Part shown: piece by piece, positions 9,491 through 17,058 of the stretch
How the letters are laid out: every line of letters starts with the position of its first letter
Position numbering within the stretch: the stretch's first letter is position 1
Source of the DNA: Dethiobacter alkaliphilus
GTDB taxonomy: Bacteria; Bacillota; Dethiobacteria; DTU022; UBA8154
NCBI GenBank assembly: GCA_016841605.1
Contig: JAENYV010000010.1
Coordinates: 1-64,000 of the forward strand
Direction: 5' to 3'
Length of the DNA stretch: 64,000 nt
The notes under the pieces: model-generated
Databases searched by the model: none
What the model saw: the letters and a program-made list of their open reading frames with translations, nothing else
Told to the model about the DNA's origin: nothing
Made by a program: the position numbers and the translations under genes

Positions 9491-9760
9491 GTTTTTAGCT
9501 TACCTATGAGGAATTGAAACTCTTGTCGAGGGCTTGTTCTCCTTTTCCTTTCTCATCGTTTTTAGCTTACCTATGAGGAATTGAAACGAAGACCTTCCGA
9601 CCTGGGCTACAGTGACGAAGGTGTTTTTAGCTTACCTATGAGGAATTGAAACATCTATACCCATCGCATATAAGCTCCGCTCTTGAGTTTTTAGCTTACC
9701 TATGAGGAATTGAAACAACAGCTCTTCTGCCCCTGCGGCTTCATCCCATGCCGTTTTTAG
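9491..9760 (+). CRISPR. Short CRISPR array, four full 30-bp repeats plus an 8-bp partial repeat
   Basis: Four identical 30-bp repeats lie at 9491-9520, 9558-9587, 9623-9652 and 9687-9716. They begin GTTTTTAGC and end GGAATTGAAAC, which is typical of clostridial subtype I-B. Spacers of 37, 35, 34 and 36 bp lie at 9521-9557, 9588-9622, 9653-9686 and 9717-9752. A fifth repeat begins at 9753 but stops after eight bases (9753-9760), where an IS66-family terminus starts. Orientation, with repeats ending in GAAAC downstream of cas2, indicates transcription on the + strand. No effector cas genes are in this window. Confidence 0.97.
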
Positions 9761-9881
9761 GTAAGCGTAAAAGATACCGGCACATAGCATAAAAGAGTTG
9801 AAGGTAGTACAATCACCATAAAAGCGGTTGAAAAAGTTGAAAAAGTAGGCCAACTTTTCCAACCTAAAATGGAGTGGTTGT

Positions 9882-10235
9882 ATGGATGTACAAAAGGTTG
9901 CAACACAGTACCGATTATCACAATGGGCCAAAGTGATACAGGAGCGGCAGGACAGCGGGCAAAACATAAAGGAATTCTGCCAGGCAACGGGAATAAGCAA
10001 AAGACAATACTTCTACTGGCAAAGGAAACTAAGGAATGCGGCATGTACAGAGCTTGCAATACAGGAAAAATCTGTAGACTCCATACCAAGCGGTTGGATG
10101 CAGCTTGCACCGGTACAGGCCCCACAAATGAAAGCAACGCTGGACATAGAAATCAGCGGCTTTCATATCAGTGTGAATGCCGGGACAGATTCTGAACTTC
10201 TGAAAAAAGTCTGCCGTGTGCTGGGGTCGCTCTGA
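9882..10235 (+). CDS. tnpA: IS66 family accessory protein TnpA
   Basis: A 117-residue protein with the helix-turn-helix features of IS66 TnpA (the small protein before TnpB). The segment NIKEFCQATGISKRQYFYWQ is the recognition-helix region, followed by a variable linker and a beta-rich tail (DIEISGFHISVNAG). It is intact and lies 120 bases inside the left end of the element. The protein is needed for transposition together with TnpB and TnpC, which are lost here, so it is probably a relic with no mobilising function on its own. Confidence 0.85.
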   Translation: MDVQKVATQYRLSQWAKVIQERQDSGQNIKEFCQATGISKRQYFYWQRKLRNAACTELAIQEKSVDSIPSGWMQLAPVQAPQMKATLDIEISGFHISVNAGTDSELLKKVCRVLGSL

Positions 10236-10244
10236 TGAGGTGGG

Positions 10245-10301
10245 GTGACAAAACCTGTATATATATGCTGTGGATTCACGGACCTGAGAAATTATGTCTA
10301 G
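10245..10301 (+). pseudogene. tnpB: IS66 tnpB 5' fragment
   Basis: GTG at 10245 opens a frame reading MTKPVYICCGFTDLRNYV and then TAG. The segment VYICCGFTDLRN is the hallmark N-terminus of IS66 TnpB, normally about 115 residues. The gene is cut after 18 codons, where unrelated sequence begins. It lies nine bases after tnpA, as in intact IS66 elements. Confidence 0.8.
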
Positions 10302-10309
10302 ACTTCAGA

Positions 10310-10373
10310 TATGGGAAGCGATCCCTGATTATACCATAATTTTAAGATAAATCATCCAAAATCGCTTCCCATA
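10310..10373. repeat. 13-bp perfect inverted repeat at the end of an integrase element
   Basis: TATGGGAAGCGAT at 10310-10322 is repeated inverted at 10361-10373, with 38 bases between. It lies between the truncated tnpB and the 3' end of the integrase fragment. It may be the terminus of a tyrosine-recombinase-type element or a hairpin terminator. It lacks a T-run, so a terminal structure seems more likely. Confidence 0.6.
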
Positions 10374-10378
10374 ATTCC

Positions 10379-10850
10379 TTAAACTAAATTTTCAAGCCAA
10401 GTCATCAAATAAGCATCCTCAAGCCAGGATGGATACTCCGGTGTTTGAATTTCAGGATAAGCGGATTCTATTGCCTTCCGTTTTATCTCATTATTCAAGC
10501 GAGCGTAGATTTCGGTGGTTGTGACGCTGGAATGACCCAAGAAATCGCGTATATAAACCAAAGGGATTCCTGCTTGCAGCATGTGAGCCGCTTTCGAATG
10601 CCGAAAAACATGGCAAGTTATAGGCATATCAGCAAACTGGCCCCGGCTTCTCGGGATCTTTTGACATACTTCTTCAAAATCCAGTCGATACCTTTTCTGC
10701 TCAACTGTTTTTTTTGATGGTTCAAGAATAAATACGAATAACCTCTCTGCAAAAGTACTTGTGTCATGGACTCACTTATATAACTTTCCAGCAACCGCGC
10801 TGTTTTTTCCATAATCGGCACACAACGTTCCTTATTTCCTGGATTCCCGC
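10379..10850 (-). pseudogene. Tyrosine recombinase/integrase C-terminal fragment, frameshifted
   Basis: The catalytic C-terminal part of a phage-integrase-family recombinase. Reading from 10850 leftward, the frame gives GNPGNKERCVPIMEKTARLL and continues to KRSREAGASL. A single-base indel near 10620 shifts it to MPITCHVFRHSKAAHMLQAG, then the HSSVTTTEIYARL end. The HxFRH box, the following histidine (LGHSS) and the catalytic tyrosine (EIYA) are visible. The upstream end is cut by the IS1634-like element, and the N-terminal domain with the first catalytic arginine is absent. The resemblance is to recombinases found in clostridial integrase triads. Confidence 0.8.
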
Positions 10851-12592
10851 CAACTCATAACGAGGAAAGCGGCTCAACCCCCAGTGCGTGATAGATCTCC
10901 TTTTGCTTCTCCATCAGTTCACCTATACGCAGCTGTTGACCAGGAGTTTCAAAACATTCAATGACATCCAGCTTATCCAGGGCTCCCTGGAGGGTGTACT
11001 TTTTGAACAAATCAGACACCTGCATCTGCTTTTTGATGTAAGACAGGTAAATTAGCGCCACAAACTCAATGAAGAGTTTGCCATCCAGGCTTTGCTCAGA
11101 GGATACCAGGGTGCGACGCAGGTTTAACCGTTCTTTCAGGTTGCCAAAGGCCTTTTCCACCAAATCCTTGTTCCGGTATGTTTCGAGGGCGGTTACCGCG
11201 TCCATGGTTTCATTAGTGAGTAGCGCAAAGAACCCGAAATATTTCTTGGCCAGTAAAACCGTTTCTTCCTTTACCGTGGCCCTTGTGCCCCTTTTGGGCC
11301 TGGTTTTCACATCAAAATACTTTTTATACTGGTTTTCATGTTCCGGGATCCGCTTGCCGGATTCCAGTTCGCGGCGCAGGATCATCAGGTTTCTGTCAAA
11401 GGCTTTTTCCTCTTCCGCGGCTTTTTCAATGTTGTAGTAATAATGAACATAGATCCGGCGGGGTTCTTTCAGGGTTTCTTTCTTGTATGGCCGGTACTGA
11501 GTATACTGCCACTGGGTTTCAACGGTGCGGCAATAGAGTTCATAGCTCTCGTTGTAGTGTTCAAAGCTGCGAAATTTATCGTATATGCCTTCCAGATTGG
11601 ACTTCATGAAGTTCAGTGACATTTTGCCGGCGATGAGAAACTTTATATGGTCTTTGAAAAGGGCATTCAGGTTTTCTTCACTGTAAAAACCCCGGTCCAT
11701 GACCAGCTTCACTTTGGCAAACCCCAAGGTGTCTAAATCCGCCAATAAGTGCTTCAGGGTTTTGGAATCGGGGATGTTGCCTGCCAGCTTCCGATAGTAA
11801 AAGGGCAGGTTGGATGTTTCACCAAAGACTAGGGCCAGGTTTAGCTGTGGAAGCCTGTCATCCTCCTTGTTTTTACCATACTGCACTTGTCGCAGGGATT
11901 CCGAATAGCTGGAGATAGAGGTAATGTCATAGGCCCAGTATTCTTTTTCACTCCTGCGTTTCCCCTGAAGCTTAAAGAAATGCTGTTTGTCTTCTTCTGT
12001 AATGGATCCGAATAATTCACTGCTCCGCTGGGATGTGATGTTCTTGCCGTAGGGATGTTTATGGAGGCTTCCCCATTTTTCAAAGCGGTACAGCGGGTTA
12101 TGATCTTCCAGCACCAGGTAATAGGCCGTAGACAGGATTTGCCGGTAGGTCTCCGGGAAACAGATTTTTATGTCATGGGTGATGCCCAGCTTTTCACCAA
12201 TGGCATCTAGCAGATAGGTGGCCCCATAGAAAGAGCGGGCAGTTCTCTCCACAGGGACTGGGCCTCTTTTGGTAGGAATGGATTCATCTTTCTTTTTCCG
12301 TCCCCGGCCGTCTGTAGGAAGGATTTCACCGGTTTTATCATCCACCCGCCCAATGAGGGTTCTTTTAGAGCGGGACTGCTGCTTCTCCTTGTCCCAGTAG
12401 GACACGGATTGGTATGCGTATGTAATTCCGGATCGCTTATCTTTCTGGTGAATAATTGCTGCCATCAGAACACATCCTCGTTATGTATAATGTATCACAT
12501 AATGAGGATTAAAGCAACTATAAATGTGCCATAAAGCAAGTAATTTCAAGGTTCATCAGCTTTTTCTTCGCTGACTCGTTATGTGTCAGCGG
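10847..12592 (-). mobile_element. IS1634-like insertion sequence
   Basis: A single transposase gene flanked by related ends. An 18-base segment at 10847-10864 matches the inverse of 12575-12592 at 15 of 18 positions, including a perfect CATAACGAG core. A third copy of the core (TCCTCGTTATG) lies at 12475-12485, just upstream of the transposase start. Exact ends and the target duplication are not certain. The element separates the integrase fragment from another transposase remnant. Confidence 0.65.
10855..12465 (-). CDS. IS1634 family DDE transposase
   Basis: A 536-residue transposase of the IS1634 group (IS4-related, DDE/RNase H-like). The N-terminus (AIIHQKDKRSGITYAYQSV) is the family's conserved start. 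The catalytic core includes YWAYDITSISSYSE (first acidic region), LVMDRGFYSEENL (second) and the C-terminal YRNKDLVEKAFGNLKERLN helix with the YREK-type signature. It is full length and without stop codons, so it may be active. The upstream AT-rich region (12466-12590) carries the repeated terminal motif. The element's insertion explains the truncation of both neighbouring remnants. Confidence 0.88.
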   Translation of the reverse strand: MAAIIHQKDKRSGITYAYQSVSYWDKEKQQSRSKRTLIGRVDDKTGEILPTDGRGRKKKDESIPTKRGPVPVERTARSFYGATYLLDAIGEKLGITHDIKICFPETYRQILSTAYYLVLEDHNPLYRFEKWGSLHKHPYGKNITSQRSSELFGSITEEDKQHFFKLQGKRRSEKEYWAYDITSISSYSESLRQVQYGKNKEDDRLPQLNLALVFGETSNLPFYYRKLAGNIPDSKTLKHLLADLDTLGFAKVKLVMDRGFYSEENLNALFKDHIKFLIAGKMSLNFMKSNLEGIYDKFRSFEHYNESYELYCRTVETQWQYTQYRPYKKETLKEPRRIYVHYYYNIEKAAEEEKAFDRNLMILRRELESGKRIPEHENQYKKYFDVKTRPKRGTRATVKEETVLLAKKYFGFFALLTNETMDAVTALETYRNKDLVEKAFGNLKERLNLRRTLVSSEQSLDGKLFIEFVALIYLSYIKKQMQVSDLFKKYTLQGALDKLDVIECFETPGQQLRIGELMEKQKEIYHALGVEPLSSL

Positions 12593-12998
12593 GAGGGCAG
12601 GTTGTAAGCATCTTCGTGGCCGCTGTAAGTTGGCCGCTTTCCAGCTTTTCTTTATAGGTCAGCAGTTCTTCAGTAAAGCCGTCAGCAGCTGCCGCCGCTG
12701 CATGTGCATTGTAGTAGAGAAGCATATAACAGCGCCGACGCTCTTTGCCCCAGGGATACAACTTCGTATCGACAAACAGGGCTTCACCGTCTATCTTCCG
12801 GTAGCCTTCCGGATTCTGAATGGTATCCCAGGCTTCATCAATAATTTGTTGGACCCACTTCCGGGTGGAGACTGCACATTTAAGCAAGCTGGGTCTTGTA
12901 AGTCTGACGAAGCGATATTCGATAATACGTTCATCTTGACGAACCGTCGTATGACGACCGGCTTGTACAGTGTGTGGGAAGGTTGGCGGGTTAACCAC
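12579..12998 (-). pseudogene. Second transposase remnant (IS4/IS1634-like, internal fragment)
   Basis: An internal piece of another large transposase. Recognisable segments are FVDTKLYPWGKERRRCYMLL and YYNAHAAAAAADGFTEELL, which resemble the middle of IS1634/IS4-type transposases. It is not the same protein as the intact neighbour. The C-terminus is lost at 12579-12600, where the intact insertion sequence begins, and the last residues (CPPADT) come from that junction. The N-terminus is also missing. It is non-functional. Confidence 0.65.
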
Positions 12999-13117
12999 CG
13001 CCCCCTATCCTGATTGTTTTGAGAAATAGCAATAACAAAACCGGCAACGTCCTCCTTTCACGCCGCCATGTTCTGCAAAAAAGCCGCATCTTACCAAGCC
13101 CTCCGATATGCACAGAG

Positions 13118-13155
13118 AACGGCGGTTTTGATTATCGTCTATCAAAACCGCCGTT
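13118..13155. repeat. Perfect 15-bp hairpin
   Basis: AACGGCGGTTTTGAT (13118-13132) and its exact inverse (13141-13155) enclose eight bases. There is no long T-run. It lies in a 312-base stretch (12999-13310) with no gene and may be an element end or a terminator for the minus-strand gene at 13311. Confidence 0.7.
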
Positions 13156-13191
13156 TGGCTTATTCCGTATTAATTTGAACGCACTTGCTCA

Positions 13192-13232
13192 GCCGCCGTA
13201 CAACGGTTTTTTTATTTCCGTTGTACGGCGGC
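13192..13232. terminator. Perfect 15-bp hairpin downstream of the methyltransferase
   Basis: GCCGCCGTACAACGG (13192-13206) pairs exactly with 13218-13232 around an 11-base T-rich loop. It lies downstream of the minus-strand gene ending at 13311 and could end its transcript. The loop, rather than the tail, holds the T-run, so rho-independent function is uncertain. Confidence 0.5.
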
Positions 13233-13310
13233 ATTTTGGGTAGAGCTATTTGTTAAGATCTTTTCACTTCTTTATCTCTCTTTTTGCATAGGCTTTAGCG
13301 TCTGGCTCTA

Positions 13311-14027
13311 TTATTTTTTTCGCAAGACGAAAGCGATAAAGTTCAGATATTTCCCGCCACCTGCGCCCATTGTTTTGCGGTCATTGACCGCAATCTCATT
13401 TTCCTGGTTCAGCCAATCCGCCCAAACGTTCTCGTTGCTTTCCATCTCGTAAATGGAAATAACTTCGGCGTCCCGGCTGCTGTTCACTATTTTCGTCCAA
13501 TAATTAATATCACGCAGATAGGCAAGTTGCTCCGGTGTCCACGAGAAAAGCAATTCTTTGGGCAGGTTATCATGGCAATCCTTTTTCATGCCGGGTACGC
13601 AGCAGTAAATATACCCGCCGCTCTTAACGAAAGGCAGCAGTTTTGCATCTAAATATTTCGGGTTGCGTCCCCAAAAGTTATAGGAATCAGTGCTAACCAC
13701 CGCGTCGAAAAAGTCTTTCTCAAAGGGCAAGGCGGTAGCGTCAGCCTTAACAGGTATTACCTGTTCACGAGTAAGCCCCATCTCTTCAAAGAATTTACGG
13801 TTTTCCTGCGGGTCACTCCACAAATCCGCGGCATAAACGGTGAAGCCATAATCTTTTACAAGCATAACGCTTGTAAGCCCTTGTCCACTCCCTAGGTCGC
13901 AGACAAGACTTCCAGCAGGGATTTTATGATTTAGCAGCATTTCTTCCTGCAATTTGAACGGGTTAGGCCCCATGATTTTAGCCAGTAATTCGGGGGTGTT
14001 GTACTTTTGGCTTTTAGTATACTCCAT
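13311..14027 (-). CDS. Class I SAM-dependent methyltransferase, paralogue A
   Basis: A 238-residue cytoplasmic methyltransferase. Motif I is CDLGSGQG (residues 43-50), the acidic end of strand 2 is AADLW, and motif II/III-like DATALPF and FDAVVSTDSYNFWG follow. The substrate is not evident. It is clearly paralogous to the gene at 47862-48575: both share MGPN near the N-terminus, DLWxxxxEN, SxDSYxxxGR and a C-terminal EYAVNDR/GAGKYxNFI block. It is the last gene of a minus-strand set that includes the CD3324-family regulator, with a GU-rich hairpin and U-tract between them. The setting beside an ABC-F resistance gene and behind attenuator-like hairpins suggests a role in resistance or stress, which is inference. 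Confidence 0.85.
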   Translation of the reverse strand: MEYTKSQKYNTPELLAKIMGPNPFKLQEEMLLNHKIPAGSLVCDLGSGQGLTSVMLVKDYGFTVYAADLWSDPQENRKFFEEMGLTREQVIPVKADATALPFEKDFFDAVVSTDSYNFWGRNPKYLDAKLLPFVKSGGYIYCCVPGMKKDCHDNLPKELLFSWTPEQLAYLRDINYWTKIVNSSRDAEVISIYEMESNENVWADWLNQENEIAVNDRKTMGAGGGKYLNFIAFVLRKK

Positions 14028-14125
14028 TGTGATCGCTCCTTATCTTTATTTGTTTTATTGCTTTTATATAATTAAATTATACCCGGCTCCTTTTATAAAA
14101 GCTCCCTACTAAACGAAACCGAAAC

Positions 14126-14160
14126 AAAAAGGCGACATGACAAATTTTTGCCACGCCGCC
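14126..14160 (-). terminator. Minus-strand hairpin with T-tract between the regulator and methyltransferase A
   Basis: On the minus strand, 14160-14149 pairs with 14142-14131 (12 pairs, three of them G-U), followed by five T residues (14130-14126). The G-U pairs form only in the minus-strand RNA, so it acts on that strand. It may be a terminator or an attenuator ahead of the methyltransferase. Confidence 0.65.
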
Positions 14161-14174
14161 GCTTTTAAGGTCTG

Positions 14175-14447
14175 TTATAATTTTTTCATTTTGGCCAATA
14201 TCTTATATACAGTCTTTGGTGACAAATAATACTTATTTGCCAGTTGCTCAACAGGTGTACCACATTGGTACTTTTCAAAAATAGCTATATTACGCTCATC
14301 AAGAAGTCGTCTGCTATTTTTAAGCTCTCCCCAACCTTTTTTGTTTTCTTCTTTCCGGGGGATATAAAGATATTCGCCGTCAATATGTTGTTGTATCGCC
14401 GTAATTAAAGCGTCCGGCAATACGCAAATTGCATTTTTATAGTCCAT
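14175..14447 (-). CDS. CD3324 family (Mor-like) DNA-binding protein
   Basis: A 90-residue protein of the CD3324 family, related to the Mor activator of phage Mu. The N-terminal part ends in IDGEYLYIPRKEENKKGWGE, the family's signature. The C-terminal half is a helix-turn-helix (VEQLANKYYLSPKTVYKIL). ATG at 14447 is chosen because GGAGG lies eight bases upstream; an earlier ATG at 14486 would include that ribosome binding site in the coding part. Such genes commonly sit beside resistance or stress genes in Clostridia, and a regulatory role over the neighbouring methyltransferase is a reasonable inference. Confidence 0.8.
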   Translation of the reverse strand: MDYKNAICVLPDALITAIQQHIDGEYLYIPRKEENKKGWGELKNSRRLLDERNIAIFEKYQCGTPVEQLANKYYLSPKTVYKILAKMKKL

Positions 14448-14485
14448 TGTGCGCCTCCTATATAATCGAAAGATAGGATTACGCA

Positions 14486-14608
14486 AGGGTGTTGCTCGGT
14501 GATTCTGGCGATAAACAGTTCATTATATAAGGTTGCTTCCTGTTCAGAGTGTTCGTTTAGTCCGTAGTTTTTCAAATTGATATTCAATGGATCCAAATCC
14601 TTTCGCAA
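14486..14608 (-). pseudogene. rsgA: rsgA (ribosome small-subunit GTPase) N-terminal fragment
   Basis: The frame reads INLKNYGLNEHSEQEATLYN, then ELFIARITEQH, which matches the N-terminal start of the OB-fold of RsgA, the GTPase that matures the 30S subunit. After about 40 residues the similarity ends and the frame runs into the ribosome binding site of the CD3324-family gene. The GTPase domain is absent. It is probably a relic of a chimeric or mobile resistance leader. The call rests on a short match only. Confidence 0.55.
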
Positions 14609-14640
14609 AGTATATGCGTACTCAATAGCCTTGCGACAAC

Positions 14641-14666
14641 AAAAAAGCGCAGTTACCCACTGCGCT
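14641..14666 (-). terminator. Attenuator-like hairpin with six T residues (minus strand)
   Basis: AGCGCAGT (14646-14653) pairs with ACTGCGCT (14659-14666), and the minus-strand transcript runs straight into six T (14646-14641). It lies just upstream of the rsgA fragment and the CD3324-family gene. The same design (8-bp stem, short loop, T6) occurs at 48642-48666 before the second methyltransferase. Confidence 0.7.
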
Positions 14667-14890
14667 GCAAAACAAACAAAAGAAGATGTTAGACGAGCAC
14701 TTCTCTGTCATTCCGTAAGGCATTTGGGCACACAAAATAAGCAGGTCAAAATCCCGCTTCTGTGATAACAAATAATTTCCTTACCAGATGACAGACATCC
14801 ATACACTTCTTTCTAATAATTTCATATAGAGTAACACCATATCGCGGAATTGTCAAATCCCTATCATCGCATGTTTTTGTCAAAGAAATA

Positions 14891-14919
14891 TTGCAAAGGT
14901 TCAATATGTATGGTACTAT
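14891..14919 (+). promoter_or_regulatory. Promoter for the ABC-F resistance gene leader
   Basis: TTGCAA (14891-14896) and TACTAT (14914-14919) are spaced by 17 bases, 35 bases before a short leader frame. Bases 14667-14890 hold nothing else that I can identify. Confidence 0.55.
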
Positions 14920-14953
14920 GGGTATTGAATAAGAAATGGAGGTTTACTTAAAA

Positions 14954-14995
14954 ATGTGTGGAATATTTAGATCTCGATTTTTATGCTTTAAGTAA
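14954..14995 (+). CDS. Leader peptide MCGIFRSRFLCFK
   Basis: A 13-residue frame preceded by GGAGG (14939-14943). It sits between a promoter and two terminator-like hairpins that precede an Msr(D)-like ABC-F gene. This arrangement is the usual one for ribosome-stalling control of antibiotic-resistance genes: a drug-stalled ribosome on the leader changes RNA folding and allows read-through. Shape and place support the call; the inducer is unknown. Confidence 0.6.
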   Translation: MCGIFRSRFLCFK

Positions 14996-15007
14996 CTAAC
15001 TTAATAG

Positions 15008-15133
15008 TTCTTAAAGACTCTGCCTGTGTGTGGGGTAATCGGGATTAGTCTGCCTATTTTTAAGAAACCTTATTAACATTGAAATATTTTGGGTGGGTAC
15101 GTTAAAAAGGAGGGGCAATAACCCTCTTTTTTG
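15008..15133 (+). promoter_or_regulatory. Alternative RNA structures and first attenuator of the ABC-F leader
   Basis: TTCTTAAA (15008-15015) can pair with TTTAAGAA (15058-15065), and a further TTCTTAAAA lies near 15159, so alternative pairings are possible. An A-run plus GGAGGGG pairs imperfectly with CCCTC (15104-15126) and is followed by six T residues, a terminator-like shape. Confidence 0.5.
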
Positions 15134-15232
15134 TGTGTATACCAAAAAGGAAAAAGTTTCTTAAAAGGACCATATAGCTAATAAATATGGCCGGCTTGTT
15201 TTCTAGTGCAAGCGGTCTAAATTTTGTTCGTC

Positions 15233-15268
15233 AAAGCACAGGTAACCCAACCTGTGCTTTTATTTTTA
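15233..15268 (+). terminator. Strong intrinsic terminator in the ABC-F leader
   Basis: AAAGCACAGGT (15233-15243) pairs perfectly with ACCTGTGCTTT (15250-15260), followed by a T-rich tail. It lies about 140 bases before the ABC-F start with no gene between, which points to attenuation. A further hairpin CGCAGGG/CCCTGCG (15350-15367) stands before the ribosome binding site. Confidence 0.75.
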
Positions 15269-15408
15269 TAAGAAGACGAAATAGACAATAGATAACTTGG
15301 AGGTTTAATAAGATGTTTTATATCTTCATGTAATCGTTCCTGTTTAAGTCGCAGGGTTTTCCCTGCGAAAAGAGTGGAAACATGCGATTTTAGACAGGAG
15401 GAATTATA

Positions 15409-16872
15409 ATGGAACTGTTGATAAAAGGAAAGAAAATATTTGTGGAATATGCGGGACGAGATGTTTTAAATATTGATGAATTGGAATTGTATGATTATGA
15501 TCGTATTGGTTTAGTGGGAGGAAATGGGGCCGGAAAAAGCACATTGCTAAAAGTGCTTTTAGGTGAGCTTACACCAGCAGAAAGCAAAGTTAACCGCTTA
15601 GGGCGTATTGCTTATATACCCCAGTTGCATGAAGGCAAGTTTCAGGATGCCAAAGATTTTAAGCTCATGGGGAAGCTGGGTGTCAAGGAATTAGATGCAC
15701 AGAATATGAGTGGCGGTGAAGAAACAAGGCTTAAATTTGCCCAGGCCCTTTCAGGTCAAGTACATTGTATTTTTGCCGATGAGCCTACCAGTCATTTAGA
15801 CCGGGATGGAATTGATTTTTTAATCGGTCAGCTAAAATATTTTTCCGGTGCGTTATTGGTGGTTAGCCATGACCGATATTTTCTTGATGCGGTAGTGGAC
15901 AAAATATGGGAATTAAAAGAAGGTAAAATTACGGAGTATTGGGGCAATTATTCTGATTATCTTCGACAGAAGGATGAAGAACGAAGAAAAAAGGCTGCAA
16001 ATTATGAAAAGATTAATGCAGAACGCGTACGCTTAGAAGGGGCTGCAGAGGAAAAACGGAAACAAGCACGTAAGATAGACCAGAAGGGTAAAGGCAGCGC
16101 CAAGAAAAACAATTCGAAAAGCGGAGGGCGTTTAAGTCACCAAAAAACAATAGGAAGCAAACAAAAGAAGTTGCACAGCGCTGCAAAATCAATTGAACAG
16201 AGAATTGAAGCAATGGATAATATTGAAGCTCCTGAAAAGGTGCATGTTATTCGATTCAGGCAGAGTTCCACTCTGGCGTTGCATAACCCATATCCGATTA
16301 TGGGGACAGAGATCAGCAAAAGCTTTGGAGCAAAGATATTGTTTGAAAACGCATCTTTTACAATCCCACTTGGAGCAAAGGTGGCTCTCATAGGTAGTAA
16401 TGGCACAGGCAAAACCACCTTAATGGAAATGATACTAAACCGGGAAGAGGGCATCGAGATTTCACCGAAAGCCCAAATAGGTTATTACGCTCAAAATAGT
16501 TATAAATATAATGAACGCCGGAATGTTCTAGAGTTTATGCAGGAAGATTGTGATTACAATGTTTCTGAAATTCGTTCTGTGCTAGCTTCAATGAGTTTTA
16601 AGCATTTCGATATTTCTAAAAGCCTGTCTGTTTTAAGCGGTGGTGAGATTATCAAATTGATACTATCCAAAATGCTATTAGGAAAGTATAATATCTTGTT
16701 AATGGATGAGCCCGGTAACTTTTTGGACTTGCCCAGTTTAGAGGCTTTAGAAAAGTTGATGAAGGAGTATACTGGAACGATTCTATTTATTAGTCATGAT
16801 AAATGGTTAGTTGATAATGTAGCGGATGTTATTTTAGAAATACAGGATAAAAAAGTTATACAAATAAAATAG
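15409..16872 (+). CDS. msrD: ABC-F ribosomal protection protein, Msr(D)-like
   Basis: A 487-residue ABC-F protein with the length and detailed wording of Msr(D), the macrolide/ketolide ribosome-protection factor. The first ATPase domain has GGNGAGKST near residue 38, MSGGEE near 100 and DEPTSHLD near 124. The inter-domain linker (about 190-290) is rich in Lys/Glu/Ala ([21 protein letters not shown]). The second domain has GSNGTGKTT near 329, LSGGE near 409 and DEPGNFLD near 433. There is no transmembrane domain, so it acts on the ribosome rather than as an exporter. AGGAGG sits eight bases before the ATG. A leader peptide and terminators upstream imply induction by ribosome-targeting drugs. 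No mef efflux gene adjoins it, unlike in streptococcal mef-msr operons. Confidence 0.88.
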   Translation: MELLIKGKKIFVEYAGRDVLNIDELELYDYDRIGLVGGNGAGKSTLLKVLLGELTPAESKVNRLGRIAYIPQLHEGKFQDAKDFKLMGKLGVKELDAQNMSGGEETRLKFAQALSGQVHCIFADEPTSHLDRDGIDFLIGQLKYFSGALLVVSHDRYFLDAVVDKIWELKEGKITEYWGNYSDYLRQKDEERRKKAANYEKINAERVRLEGAAEEKRKQARKIDQKGKGSAKKNNSKSGGRLSHQKTIGSKQKKLHSAAKSIEQRIEAMDNIEAPEKVHVIRFRQSSTLALHNPYPIMGTEISKSFGAKILFENASFTIPLGAKVALIGSNGTGKTTLMEMILNREEGIEISPKAQIGYYAQNSYKYNERRNVLEFMQEDCDYNVSEIRSVLASMSFKHFDISKSLSVLSGGEIIKLILSKMLLGKYNILLMDEPGNFLDLPSLEALEKLMKEYTGTILFISHDKWLVDNVADVILEIQDKKVIQIK

Positions 16873-16904
16873 CAATGAGAATTAAGCAGAAGTAAATATC
16901 GAAG

Positions 16905-16950
16905 TTCCCCACTAATGATGACACCTAATTGGTGGGGAATGAAATTTTTT
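16905..16950 (+). terminator. Terminator after the ABC-F gene
   Basis: TTCCCCAC (16905-16912) pairs with GTGGGGAA (16932-16939), with extra A-T pairs inside, followed by a run of seven T. Confidence 0.8.
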
Positions 16951-17058
16951 TACTGTTTAAATAAAGGGAAATGTCTTAGCAAAGGATTTCTATAATGAGT
17001 CAAAACAGGCGGGCAGGTATTGATGGCGCAGGTATTATAGCAATGAACTTTCAATTAC

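Larger units (their letters stand above)
9761..10301 (+). mobile_element. Truncated IS66-family element inserted in a CRISPR repeat
   Basis: The left terminus begins GTAAGCGTAAAAG at 9761, and IS66-family ends characteristically start GTAA. It encloses an intact tnpA and only the first 18 codons of tnpB; tnpC and the right end are missing. The eight bases immediately upstream (9753-9760, GTTTTTAG) are the start of the CRISPR repeat and match the 8-bp target duplication size of IS66 elements. The right copy of that duplication is not found, consistent with loss of the right side. Confidence 0.8.
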
